NCBI GenBank assembly: GCA_035772735.1
Contig: JASDFA010000001.1
Span: 56,621,001-56,685,000, forward strand
DNA from: Datura wrightii
Taxonomy: Eukaryota; Streptophyta; Magnoliopsida; Solanales; Solanaceae
DNA: 64,000 nt
Reading direction: 5' to 3'
Notes under the pieces: model-generated
Told to the model about the DNA's origin: nothing
The model's database searches: none
The model's input: the letters and a program-made list of their open reading frames with translations, nothing else
Translations under genes and position numbers: made by a program
Shown here: positions 33,187 through 44,355 of the stretch, piece after piece
How the letters are laid out: each line of letters starts with the position of its first letter
How positions within the stretch are numbered: position 1 is the first letter of the stretch

Positions 33187-33868
33187 TCAAACTGACACTG
33201 AGCCGGTAGGGAACAGGTAGGGGTATTTAGCCATCATAGTTGCTTTGGCTTCCTACGTAGCTCCCTTAACATGCTGATCTCTCCACAACACCTTCACCGA
33301 AGCTACTTCTTTGTTCCTCAGCCTCCAAACCTGACAATCCAATATTGCAACTGGAATTTCCTCATAACTGAGGCTATCTCCCACGCCAACACTTTCCACC
33401 GGGACAACTAAAGATGGATCACCCAAGCACTTTTTCAAGAGCTTTACATGAAAGATGGGATGAACTGAAGATAACCCGATGGCATGTCCAACTCATATGC
33501 TACCTTACCAACTCTTCTCATAACCCGGTAGGGACCAATATAGCGAGGAGTGAGTTTTCCTTTTTTCTTCGAACTGCATGACTGCCTTCATGGGAGACAC
33601 CTTCATAAACACCCAATCATCCACCTCGAACTCCAACTCTCTCCTTCTCACATCTAAATATGACTTTTGACGACTTTGAGCTATTTTCAGCTTGTCTCTT
33701 ATCATCCGAACTTTCACCATGGCCTCATAAATCGAATCAGGTCCTATCATAGCTGCCTCACCAACTTCAAACCATCTGATGGGCGATCTACATCTCCGCC
33801 CGTAAAGAGCCTCGAACGATGCCATCTAGATGCTGGAGTGATAGCTATTATTGTAAGCAAAATCGATC
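33187..33868 (-). pseudogene. G integrase C-terminus and chromodomain
   Basis: Continuation of the integrase cut at 33868 by Del-B. It reads FAYNNSYHSS, MASFEALYGRRCRSPI, FEVGEAAMIGPDSI, RRRELEFEVDDWVFMKVSPM, then after a frameshift KKCLGDPSLVVPVESV, EEIPVAILDCQVWRLRNKEV and MMAKYPYLFP, with the stop at 33187-33189. The chromodomain Trp in TWEAK has become a stop (TAG, about 33250). It joins in frame with 44356 when the Del-B element and one AAAGG copy are removed. Confidence 0.85.
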
Positions 33869-33873
33869 AAAGG
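33869..33873. repeat. Target-site duplication of Del-B, left copy (AAAGG)
   Basis: AAAGG immediately before TGTTATACC of the Del-B 5' LTR, identical to 44351-44355. Confidence 0.95.
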
Positions 33874-34036
33874 TGTTATACCCCGTAAGATTCCCGGCAC
33901 CTAGATGGCCTATTCGCGCGTTGGTTAAGCATATTTGAAAGACATATGTGCTAGGGAAAGGCCCGGGAAAGGATCGGACGAGTAGCCTGTCGAACCAGCG
34001 CGGAAGGAGCCGGGGTAGAGCCTCTCCGCGATGACA

Positions 34037-34108
34037 ACGTGTCACGGAGGTGGAGCCTCCGCGTTGGCTCCGTGACACGTTGGGCCTGTCCAGGCCCAAG
34101 TATATAAA
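34037..34108 (+). promoter_or_regulatory. 13-bp-arm hairpin with paired ABRE-like motifs and TATA, Del-B 5' LTR
   Basis: ACGTGTCACGGAG (34037-34049) and CTCCGTGACACGT (34068-34080) are perfect reverse complements with an 18-nt loop. Each arm carries ACGTGTC, matching the ABRE consensus ACGTGKC. TATATAAA begins 21 bases after the second arm. In the 3' LTR one arm has lost a C but both ACGTGTC sites remain (41903-41909, 41939-41945). Confidence 0.7.
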
Positions 34109-35260
34109 GCCCCACTTCGGTTTAATTTTATTTAAATCATTGAAAACTTCTAGAGAAACGTAGAAAACAGAGAGGGACGAAGAAGGTTAATATATAATCA
34201 TTCGATTACACTGCCAAATGTAGTCCAAATCCAAATTAACTCCAGATACCGAAGTATTTAGCAGCAAGGAGCATTCCTACGGATTTAGTTTTGTGAAATT
34301 CGGCCGACAAATCATCGTGCTACCGGGATAAGGTAAGTGGAATTGCTCCAAACTAGTATCTATGTGTTCCTAGCTGTGAAGTGAATACTTCTCCCTTCTG
34401 GACTTCTGGAAAACAGCAAGTTTTCGATTGTCTTTCGATAAGCCTAAGTTTAGGCTATAATTATATCGAAAGTAATGTCGTCCTTCAGAATAGGGTTGTA
34501 TTTAGTACTAATTGACGTGTCTGTGAATGCAGTTGGGAGATTTAGCTGGAATACTGACCGAGCCTCGTCCGACAGTCGGATAACTTGAGGTTAAGGTATG
34601 TGAAGTTGTTCTTCGGCAAGTTAGTGAGTCTTAGCTTGGTAAATCATAGTAAACTCCGTATTTGAAACCCTCGGAGTTGAATGTTGAGAATTAAGGTAAG
34701 TATAATAGATTCTGAATTGTGTTGTTGTATCATATTCAGTCCGAATGTTAGTGAAGCATGCACCAAAGGGCGAGTTAGCATTCCAAATTCCGTATAGCGT
34801 ATTGTATGATTAGCAAGAATGTTGTAGAATAAAAAGAGAAAGATTTTCAGAATAAAGGCTAATAAAGTAAAATCAGATAGACAGACAATTTTATGGCTAT
34901 AGACTGGCCATCCAGACAGATGGAATATTTGCTACAGAATAGCCAACAGTTAAAGAAAGATTTCAGAATCAGTATAATCAGTAAAGAATCAGTTCAGTAT
35001 AGAAACAGATCAGAATAAGAAATCGGATTTCAGATAGTCTTTTTCAGTTATACATGCTTGCTATTTATATGTGTTATTTGTTTGTTGAGACTTGATGTGG
35101 CGTGAGGGCCCCTTATTGAGCGTCCTCACCGCCCCTGGGTTGGTAATCGTGTCGCCCACTGACCAGGTGGATTTACGTCACTCCAAGGAGTGGCATGCCA
35201 TCCGCAGCTTGGACGAAGATGGGATGAAGCTTTTCCCATAGCAGTCTGATTAGCATTACA

Positions 35261-35436
35261 GGTGCAACTCCAGTTTCAGATAGCCATGTTGAGTTTTGTC
35301 CAGGGAACCAGACCCTATCTGTTACTGTCTGTACATTCAGTTATTATAGGTGTAGCTCCGGTTTCAGATAGCCCCGTTGAGTTTATGTCCGTTAATCCAG
35401 ACCCTATCTGTTACTGTCTACATAGGAGTCCTCCGG
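35261..35436 (+). repeat. 88-bp tandem duplication inside Del-B 5' LTR
   Basis: Two diverged units starting GGTGCAACTCC (35261) and GGTGTAGCTCC (35349), both containing CAGACCCTATCTGTTACTGT. Also present in the 3' LTR (43126, 43214). Not seen in the Del-A LTRs. Confidence 0.85.
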
Positions 35437-36489
35437 ACCCAGACATGGTTACTTATATCGGAGGCTATGGCCCGAGCTGGAGACCCAGGGGGCCGGTAGA
35501 GGAGCTCTGAAGTGAGCAGATGAGTGGAGTGACTTAGTTTTTGTTGGTTTTGACCCGGGAAGGGGTATATAGATTGTTTGCTTGCTTGGTGCCATCCGGC
35601 TTATGGGGGTTGGTATTGGCTCTTGCTTGCTAAATGTATATGTATTTATGTGCTTTATATATATTAGTTAATAGACAGCAGGCCGCCATGACTACAGACA
35701 TGTTCCTGCTCATCAGTGCAGAAAGGTTTGAACTAGTTCCTATCAGCTCTTCAGATTCAGTTATCTTCTGTTCACAGACTTGTTAGTTATGTTATCTGTA
35801 TTCAGTTGTACTATTTCAGTTTCTTTGCATACTCGGTACCAGTGGTACTGACGCCCAGTGGGGCGCTGCATTACTTGCCTGTAGGTACTCATAGACGAGG
35901 AGGCGATCCTTCGTGATCCTAGCCAGCGCAGAGTCATCAGCTCCTGTCATCTGGAGCTTGATATTTCAGAGGTTTATATCATTTCCTTTGTTGTGCAGTA
36001 CGGGTAGGTCGAGGCCCTGTCCCGACCATCTTATCAGTATTCCTAGAGGCTTGCAGTCTGTATATATTTCCCTGTGGTCAGTCGAGCCAGTCGTGTGAGG
36101 CCGTGCAGTTTGTTATAGCTGTTTAGCATTTCAGTTTATGTTGGCCGTGTGAGGCCTTAGTTTGATAGTAGTGGTGACCTTGCCGGTCACGTTGTTATTT
36201 TGCATTTTATTGTTGAGTCCCAGATGACTAGAAAGAATGGTGGCCTTGTCGGCCCGCATAGGTTCCTTGTTACGAGTATGTTTCTGGTTAGCCGTTATTA
36301 CAGGTACAGGTGGCTATAAGCCAGTCGGTCGGAGGCTGTGTTTACAGCCGTTATATAGCCCTTTGTTTCCAGAAATCTAAGTTAGAGCCAGCCAGGCACC
36401 AGATGCGCTTAGGCTCACCAGATAGCAGTCTAGGTCCTACTAGGGCACCAGGTGCCAGTCATGCCCCCCAAGGCGGGGCGTGACAAACT

Positions 36490-36501
36490 TGGTATCAGAG
36501 T
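36490..36501 (+). other. Primer-binding site of Del-B
   Basis: TGGTATCAGAGT, one mismatch at the last base to the initiator-Met type, four bases after the LTR end. Confidence 0.9.
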
Positions 36502-36700
36502 AGGTCATGTCCCAGGGAGTCTGCAAGTCGTGCTAAGTAGAGTCTTGTCTATGGATTTTTTGTGCACCACATACTATAGGCAGGAGGCTGCGAGGCATGA
36601 TAGGATGGTTACTCTTCTTTTATACTCAGTCGTGCCATAGCACAGTACAGTATAGGGTCGAGTTCCTAAAACTTATCATATCATTTGTCTACAGATAAGA

Positions 36701-37890
36701 ATGGTAGATCAGCGACACCCTGCCACAGGTAGGAGGTTAGACACAGCAGCTGGAGAAGGCACCAGCAAGATGCCTCAGCATCAGTCAGAATCAGCCCGAT
36801 CTGAGGGCGATATAGAGGCTTCATCACAGCCCTCTCAGCAGTCCCCCTCACATCAGGAGCCGTTGGGCACTACACCACCCCCGATAGCTCCAGTGCCCTC
36901 GCCATCAGATTAGGAGGTTCATAGCGCTGTAGTTATGTTGGCACAAATGATGGCCACACAGCGCCAGTCGGTGCCACCTATAGCAGTAGAGCCTTTAGGT
37001 GGGTCAGGTAGTTCCAGGGTCAGGGAATTTTTTGCACTAGGTCCTCCACAGTTCACTGGGTCAGATCAGGCAGAGGACCCTCAGGACTTTCTAGATCAGA
37101 TGCAGAGAATTTTCCGGGTTATGCATGTGACCCCTTAAGAGTCTGTTGAGTTGGCAATGTTCCGGTTGCGGGACATAGCAGTACTATGGTACGAGAGTTG
37201 GGAAAGGTCCCGAGGGAGAGATGTTACCCCTCCGACCTGGTCCGGCTTCTCGGAGGCCTTCCTGGACTGTTACCTTCCACGAGAGATCCGTCAGGCCTGG
37301 ATGGATCAGTTTTTGCATCTGGAGCAGGGGGCGAGGAGCGTACGCGAGTATGCTTTACAGTTTGACTCCTTAGCCTGCTATGCTCCAGCATTTGTTGATA
37401 CTATGCCAGCTAGAGTTCACAGATTTATTTGGTCTGAACCCAGAATATACTGAGGCATGTATGACGGCTACGTTACGAGAGGATATGGATATTGCCCGAG
37501 TATAGGCCTTTGCTCAGACCATTGAGGGTCTTATAAAGCGACAACAGAGTAGTAGACAGACCAGTCAGGAACAACGCCGCAGAGATAGATCGGATGAGAT
37601 GCAAAGAGAAGTTCAGAGAGGACCCAGGCCTCGACTATCAGATAGACCCCCACCTCCTCCACAGCAGCAGCAACAGCGAGGTAGATATGTGCGACGAGGG
37701 CAGTCAGAGCCCAGTGGCAGTTCCAGAACAATAGAGTTCCCACAGCAGAGAAGGGGAGAGTAGAGAAGATTTGCACCCCCACCCTACCCTAATTGCGGCC
37801 GACCTCACGCCGGAGCTTATAGATATGGCTCTACTGGGTGTTATATTAGCGGACAGGAGGGGCATCGGATGAGAGATTGTCCGACCAGAG
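36701..37890 (+). pseudogene. Del-B gag
   Basis: Particle protein. ATG at 36701 (MVDQRHPATGRRLDTAAGEG). Core blocks are LAQMMATQRQ, FFALGPPQFTGSDQAEDPQD, FLDQMQRIFRVMH, LWYESWERS, REIRQAWMDQFLHLEQ and FDSLACYAPAFVDTMPARVH. The zinc knuckle at 37839-37880 reads CYISGQEGHRMRDC: the second Cys of CCHC is Ser. Stops are at 36911 (CAG to TAG after PSPSD) and 37136, with a one-base deletion near 37430. Homologous to 14111-15477. Confidence 0.9.
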
Positions 37891-38039
37891 GTCAGGGGAG
37901 TAGAGACAGCCAGGACAGGGGATCCACAGGGCCACGAGCCCCAACAGCCTCAACGGGGCGTGGGCCTTCAGGTTCAGTAGGCAGAGGCCGAGGTAGATTA
38001 GGAGCTTCCAGTTCAGGTACGGGCTCAAACCGTACTTAT

Positions 38040-38675
38040 GCACTACCAGGGAGACACGACTCAAAGGCGTTGCCAGATGTAGTAATAGGTACGATGACTA
38101 TCTGTTCATGCCCTGCTTATGTATTGATTGATCCAGGATCCACTCTGTCGTATATTACCCTATTTGTGGCACGAAAGTTCAATATTGCACCAGAATTATT
38201 GCAGCAACCCTTTTTAGTATCTACGCCCGTCGGTGACTCTATTATAGCTAGTAGAATTTAACGAGGGTGTACAGTGGAGGTTGCTGACCGCAAGACTACG
38301 GTACATCTGGTAGAGCTAGAAATGATAGACTTCAATGCCATAATGGGTATGGATTGGCTAGTGCCGTGCTATGCCAATGTTGAATGTTGGACCAATATGG
38401 TCCGATTCCACTTTCCAGGAGAAGGAGTGCGGGAGTGGAAAGGTAGCACAGCTACGCCAAAAGGTAGGTTTATTTCCTACCTTCAGGTGAGTAAATTGAT
38501 AACTAAGGGATGTATCTACCACCTAGTCAGAGTTCAGGATGTTCGGGAAGAATCTCCGACACTCCAGTCTGTTCCGGTGGTGAATGAGTTCCCTGATGTG
38601 TTTCCAAAAGAGTTACCTGGTATTCCCCCAGAAAGGGAAATAGATTTCGCTATTGATTTATTACCAGGCACTTAG
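38040..38675 (+). pseudogene. Del-B aspartic protease and linker to RT
   Basis: The active site VLIDPGSTLSYIT has catalytic Asp at 38130-38132. Further on come VARKFNIAPELL, VSTPVGDSIIASR, IMGMDWLVPCY, then the linker FISYLQVSKLITKGCIYHLV and IPPEREIDFAIDLLPGT. A stop after ASRI (about 38261) and a TAG for CAG at 38673-38675 break the frame. DPGS is the usual form in this lineage. Confidence 0.88.
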
Positions 38676-39340
38676 CCTATACAAATTCCTCCCTATCGTA
38701 TGGCTCCTGCAGAACTCAGAGAGTTGAAGGAGCAGTTAAAAGATTTGCTAGATAAAGGTTTCATCAGGCCAAGTACTTCACCATGGGGTGCACTAGTGTT
38801 GTTTGTGAAAAAGAAAGATGGCTCGCTCCGTATGTGAATAGATTATCGGCAGTTGAATAAAGTTACAGTGAAGAACAAGTACCCGCTCCCCAGAATAGAT
38901 GATTTGTTTGATCATCCACAAGGGGCCACATACTTTTCCAAGATTGACTTGCGGTCCGGATATCACCAGGTTCGAGTTCGTGAAAGAGATATTCCCAAAA
39001 CGGCGTTCAGGACCCGATATGGACACTTTGAATTCCTAGTTATGTCCTTTGGGTTGACAAATGCCCCAGCAGTATTCATGGACCTGATGAATAGTATTTT
39101 CAAACCATACCTGGACCTGTTCGTGATAGTGTTTATTGATGATACTCTGGTGTATTCTCGCTCTGAAGTAGATCACCGGACTCATTTACGGACAGTGCTC
39201 CAGATTCCCAGGGACCGCCAGTTATATGCTAAGTTCTCCAAGTGCGAATTCTGGCTTAACTCAGTAGCCTTCCTAGGGCATATTGTGTCGGATGCTGGTA
39301 TATAGGTTGATAAGCAGAAGATAGAAGCAGTCAAATCATG
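38676..39340 (+). pseudogene. Del-B reverse transcriptase
   Basis: Blocks in order: IPPYRMAPAELRELK, RPSTSPWGALVLFVKKKDG, IDYRQLNKVTVKNKYPLPRI, FSKIDLRSGYHQVRVRERDI, YGHFEFLVMSFGLTNAPAVF, VFIDDTLVYS (39130-39159), CEFWLNSVAFLGHIVSDAGI. Both catalytic Asp are intact; the usual Ile after DD is Thr. Stops occur at MC (TGA for Cys, about 38836) and at 39302-39304 after SDAGI. Without those it reads through, which suggests fairly recent loss of function. Confidence 0.92.
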
Positions 39341-39960
39341 GCCTAGGCCTACCACTCTGACTGAAATCCATAGCCTTCTGGGATTAGCGGGATATTACAG
39401 GAGGTTTGTTGAAGGGTTCTCTACCATAGCGGCACCTCTGACTAAACTGACGCAAAAAGCAGCAAAGTTTCAGTGGATAGAGGTATGTGACCAGAGCTTC
39501 CAGGAACTAAAAGACAGATTAACCTCCGCCCCAGTGTTAGCATTACCGGAAGGTACAGAAGGTTATTCAGTGTATTGCGACGCATCAGATGTTGGGTTAG
39601 GTTGTGTGTTGATGCAACATGGTAAGTGATTGCGTATGCTTCCAGACAGCTGAAGAAACACGAAAAGAATTACCCTACCCACGACCTGGAGTTAGCCGCA
39701 GTGATCCACGCCTTGAAAATGTGGAGACATTACCTGTATGGCATCCATGTTGATATTTTTACAGATTACAAGAGCCTACAGTATATCTTCACTCAGAGGG
39801 AGTTGAATCTGCGGCAACGACGCTCGTTAGAGCTGTTAAAGGATCATGACGTGAATATTATGTACCACCCAGGAAAAGCCAATGTTCTAGCAGATGCGCT
39901 CAGTCAGAAGTCCATGGGGAGTTTGGCGTATTTGTAGCCCGAGCAGCGGGAATTGGTCAG
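39341..39960 (+). pseudogene. Del-B RNase H
   Basis: CDASDVGLGCVLMQHG, then a one-base deletion near 39628, then IAYASRQLKKHEKNYPTHDL, ELAAVIHALKMWRHYLYG, IFTDYKSLQYIFTQ and ANVLADALSQ. The acidic residues D, E, D and D are all present. A TAG for CAG follows GSLAYL (39935-39937). Confidence 0.9.
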
Positions 39961-41478
39961 GGAGATACATCGGTTAGCTAACCTAGCCGTTCGTGCAGCA
40001 GAAACAGAGGACAGTAGAGCGGTAATTCAGAACACTAACGTGTTATCATTAGTTGTGGAAGTGAAAGAATGGCAATATGAGGATCCTGACCTGATCCAGC
40101 TCAAAGAAAGAATCCAGCAAGGTAAAGCGCCAGATTTTCAGATAACTTAGGAAGAAGTGTTGTTATGTAAAGGCCGCCTCTGTGTTCCAGATGTTTCAGG
40201 GCTCCGCCAGCAAATTATGAATGAGGTACATTACGCCCGTTATTCTCTTCACCCCGATGCGACGAAAATGTACCATGATATCAAGGAAAACTACTGGTTG
40301 CCAGGTATGAAAAGAGAAATTGCTGAATTTGTAGCCTAGTGTCTTAACTACCAACAGGTGAAAGCAGAACATCAGAAACTAGGCGGTTTGACTCAGGAAA
40401 TAACTGTGCCTCTCTGGAAATAGGAAGCAGTGAACATGGATTTTGTAGCAGGATTACCCCGTACCAGACACAGACATGACTCTATATGGGTGATAGTTGA
40501 CAGATTAACAAAATCAGCTCATTTCCTGCCAGTAAGAGCTACCCTCTCGGCCGAAGATTATGCGGAGTTGTATATCCAAGAAATAGTCAGGTTGCATGGA
40601 GTACCAGTATCCATTATTTCAGATAGAGGAGCACAGTTTACGGCTAGATTTTGCCAATCGTTTCACAGGGGTCTGGGAACGCAGATTAATTTGAGCACAG
40701 CATTCCACCCTCAGACAGATGGACAGGCTGAGCGCACTATTCAGATGCTCGAGGACATGCTACGAGCATGGTGCTAGATTTTGGAGGTAGCTGGGATGAG
40801 CATTTGCCGTTAATTGAATTTACTTGTAATAATAGCTATCACTCAGCCATCCAGATGGCGCCTTTCGAGGCATTATACGGGTGAAAATGCATATCACCGA
40901 TTGGCTAGTTTGAAATAGGAGAATCAACGTTGGTTGGGCCAAACATTGTTCAGCAATCAGAGGAAAAGGTAAAGCTTATCCGAGAACTCTTACTGACTAC
41001 ATAGAGCCGCCAGAAATCATATGCTGATGTGCGGCGCAGAGACTTGGAATTTGATGTAAATGGTTGGGTATTTCTGAAAGTATCTCCGATGAAAGGGGTG
41101 ATGAGATTCAGCAAGAAAGGTAAGCTCAGTCTGAGGTTTGTTGGGCCTTATCAGATTCGTCGGAAGATAGGCCGAGTAGCATATGAGCTGAACTTGCCTC
41201 CAGAGTTGGAATCCGTTCATCCGGTCTTTCATGTGTCTATGCTGAGGAAATGGATAGGAGACCCATCCAAAGCAGTCCCAGTCCAGGATATCCAGGTTAC
41301 AGAAGAGCTGGCCTATGAAGAGGTTCCAGTAGCCATCTTAGACGAATAGATTCGTAGATTGAGAACTAAAGATATTGCATCTGTCAAGGTATTGTGGCGT
41401 AACAAGAACTGAGAGGAGATGATGTGGGAGGCTGAGAAAGATATGAAGATTAGATATCCTCACTTATTCTAGGCCTAC
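39961..41478 (+). pseudogene. Del-B integrase and chromodomain
   Basis: The zinc region reads HYARYSLHPDATKMY ... CLNYQQ, so the last Cys of HHCC is Tyr. The catalytic triad is D in NMDFVAGLP, D in SIISDRGAQFT and E in DGQAERTIQ. The GPY/F module reads FVGPYQIRRKIGRVAY ... HPVFHVSMLRKWIG, and the chromodomain LRTKDIASVKVLWRNKN ... RYPHLF. Stops lie at about 40148, 40337 (CAG to TAG), 40422, 40774, a stretch near 40880-41000 and at 41470. The element is non-functional. Confidence 0.92.
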
Positions 41479-41723
41479 TCAGGCGACAGGTATGTCCGTA
41501 TTATTATTTATGCAGTACCTTATGGTTGTATATGTATAAATGAGAAAGATTGATGTTTAGCTATCAAGTGAATCTTAAGTATTGTGTGTAGTACTTGTAT
41601 TGGACTTTTCTGCGTTTCAGGTTTTCGGGATAGTCCATATTACAGGGGAAACTCTGCCAAAATTTTCTTAGAAACAAGTTGAGAAGTCCTCTAGATAAAA
41701 GTTTACATTCGAGGATGAATGTT

Positions 41724-41739
41724 CTTAAGGGGGAGAGAA
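41724..41739 (+). promoter_or_regulatory. Polypurine tract of Del-B
   Basis: CTTAAGGGGGAGAGAA directly before the 3' LTR. The 3' UTR is 41479-41723. Confidence 0.9.
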
Positions 41740-44350
41740 CGTTATACCCCGTAAGATTCCCGGCACCTGGATGGCCTATTCGCGCGTTGGTTAAGCATAT
41801 TTGAAAGCCATACATGCTAGGGAAAGGCCCGGGAAAGGATCAGACGAGTAGCCTGTCGAACCATCGCGGAAGGAGCCGGGGCAGAGCCCCTCCGCGATGG
41901 CAACGTGTCAGGAGGTGGAGCCTCTGTGTTGGCTCCGTGACACGTTGGACCTGTCCACGCCCAAGTATATAAAGCCCCACTTCGGTTTAATTTCATTTAA
42001 ATCATTGAAAACTTTTAGAGAAATGTAGAAAACAGAGAGGGACGAAGAAGGTTAATAGATAATCGTTCGATTATGCTGCCAAACGTAGTCCAAATCCAAA
42101 TTAAATCCAGATACCGAAGTATTTAGCAGCAGGGAGCATTCCTACGGATTTAGTTTCGCGAAATTCGACCGACAAATCATCGTGCTACCGGGCTAAGGTA
42201 AGTGGAATTGCTCCAAACTAGTATCTATGTGTTCCTAGCTGTGAAGTGAATACTTCTCCCTTCTGGACTTCTGGAAAATAGCAAGTTTTTGATCGTCTTT
42301 CGATAAGCCTAAGTTTAGGCTATAATTATATCGAAAGTGACGCCGTCCTTCCGAATAGGGTTGTATTTAGTACTAATTGGCGTGTCTATGAATGCAGTTC
42401 AGAGATTTAGCTGGAATACTGATCGAGCCTCGTCCGATAGTCGGATAACTTGAGGTTAAGGTATGTGAAGTTGTTCTTCGGCAAGTTAGTAAGTCTTAGC
42501 TTGGTAAATCATAGTAAACTCCACATTTGAAACCCTTGGAGTTGAATGTTGAGAATTAAGGTAAGTCTAATAGATTCTGAATTGTGTTGCTGTATCGTAT
42601 TCAGTCCGAAAGTTAGTGAAGCATGCGCCAAAGGGCGAGTTAGCATTCCAAATTCAGTATAGCGTATTGTATGATTAGCAAGCATGTTGTAGAACAAAAA
42701 GATACAGATTTTCAGAATAAAGGCTAATAAAGTAAAATCAGATAGACAGACAGTTTTATGGCTATAGACTGGCCATCCAGACAGATGGAATATTTGCTAC
42801 AGATTAGCCAACAGTTAAAGAAAGATTTCAGAATCAGTATAATCAGTAAAGAATCAGTTTAGTATAGAAACAGATCAGAATAAGAAATCAGATTTCAGAT
42901 AGTCTTTTTCAATTATACATGCTTGCTATTTATATGTGCTATTTGTTTGTTGAGACTTGATGTGGCGTGAGGGCCCCTTATTGAGCATCCTCGCCGCCCC
43001 TGGGTTGGTAATCGTCTTGCCCACTGAGCAGGTGGGTTTACGTCACTCCAAGGAGTGGCATGCCATCCCCAGCTTGGACGAAGATGGGATGAAGCTTTCC
43101 CCATAGCAGTCTGATCAGCATTACAGGTGCAGCTCCGGTTTCAGAGAGCCCTGTTGAGTTGTGTCCAGGGAACCAGACCCTATCTGTTACTGTATGTACA
43201 TTCAGTTATTATAGGTGTAGCTCCGGTTTCAGATAGCCCCGTTGAGTTTATGTCCGGGAATCCAGACCCTATCTGTTACTGTCTACACAGGAGTCCTCCG
43301 GACCCAAACACGGTTGCTTATATCGGAGGCTATGGCCCGAGCCGGAGACCCAGGGGGCCGGTAGAGGAGCTCTGAAGTGAGCAGATGAGTGGAGTGACTT
43401 ATTTTTGGTTGGTTTTGACCCGGGTAGGGGTATATAGATTGTTTGCTTGCTTGGCGCCATCCGGCTTATGGGGGTTGGTATTGGCTCTTGCTTGCTAAAT
43501 GTATATGTATTTATGTGCTTTATATATATTAGTTAATAGAAAGCAGGCCGATGTGACTACAGACACGCTCCTTCTCATCAGTGCAGAAAGGTTTGATCTA
43601 GTTCCTATCAGCTCTTCATATTCAGTTATCTTCTGTTCACAGACTTGTTAGTTATGTTATCTATATTCAGTTGTACTATTTCAGTTTCTTTGCATACTCG
43701 GTACCAGTGGTACTGACGCCCAGTGGGGCGCTGCATTACTTGCCTGCAGGTACTCATAGACGAGGAGGCGATCCCTCGTGATCCTAGCCAGCACCGAGTC
43801 ATCAGCTCCTGTCATCCGGAGCTTGATATTTCAGAGGTTTATATCATTTCCTTTGTTGTGCAGTACGGGTAGGTCGAGGCCCTGTCCCGACCATCTTATC
43901 AGTATTCCTAGAGGCTTGCAGTCTGTATATATTTCCTTGTGGTCAGTCGAGCCGGTCGTGTGAGGCCGTGCAGTTTGTTATAGCTGTTTAGCATTTCAGT
44001 TTATGTTGGCCGTGTGAGGCCTTAGTTTGATAGTAGTGGTGACCTTGCCGGTCACATTGTTATTTTGCATTTTATTGTTGAGTCCCAGATGACTAGAGAG
44101 CATGGTGGCCTTGTCGGCCTGCATAGGTTCCTTGTTACGAGTATGTTTCTGGTTAGCCGTTATTACAGGTACAGGTGGCAAAAAGCCAATTGGCCGGAGG
44201 CTGTGTTTACAGCCGTTATATAGCCCTTTGTTTCCAGAAATCTGAGTTAGAGCCAGCCCGGCACCAGATGCGGTTAGGCTCACTAGATAGCAGTCTAGGT
44301 CCTACTAGGGCACCAAGTGCCAGTCGTGCCCCCCAAGGCGGGGCGTGACA
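41740..44350 (+). repeat. Del-B 3' LTR (2,611 bp)
   Basis: It starts CGTTATACC (TG mutated to CG) and ends GCGTGACA. Nearly collinear with the 5' LTR. TATATAAA at 41966-41973. Confidence 0.95.
43126..43301 (+). repeat. 88-bp tandem duplication inside Del-B 3' LTR
   Basis: Units start at 43126 and 43214, the counterpart of 35261-35436. Present in both LTRs, so it predates the insertion. Confidence 0.85.
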
Positions 44351-44355
44351 AAAGG
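44351..44355. repeat. Target-site duplication of Del-B, right copy (AAAGG)
   Basis: AAAGG directly after the 3' LTR end GTGACA, identical to 33869-33873. Confidence 0.95.

Larger units (their letters stand above)
33874..36485 (+). repeat. Del-B 5' LTR (2,612 bp)
   Basis: TGTTATACCCCG ... GCGTGACA. TATATAAA at 34101-34108. Contains an 88-bp tandem duplication (35261-35436) and a ladder of GGCC-type hairpins in the last 450 bp (for example GGTGACCTTGCCGGTCAC, 36174-36191). Confidence 0.96.
33874..44350 (+). mobile_element. Del-B: structurally complete Tekay/Del chromovirus (10,477 bp)
   Basis: Two LTRs of 2,612 and 2,611 bp, initiator-Met primer site, gag, protease, reverse transcriptase, RNase H, integrase, chromodomain and polypurine tract, all in standard order, flanked by a perfect 5-bp duplication (AAAGG). 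It inserted into the integrase codons of the G element. LTRs differ by a few percent by eye, more at their 5' ends. Most differences are transitions. Multiple stops and frameshifts make it non-autonomous. Confidence 0.97.

Noticed and set aside
38676..41478. Endogenous pararetrovirus (caulimovirid)
   Set aside because: Integrase with a full catalytic triad, a chromodomain and LTRs are present, and no movement protein motif was seen. It is a Ty3/gypsy retrotransposon.
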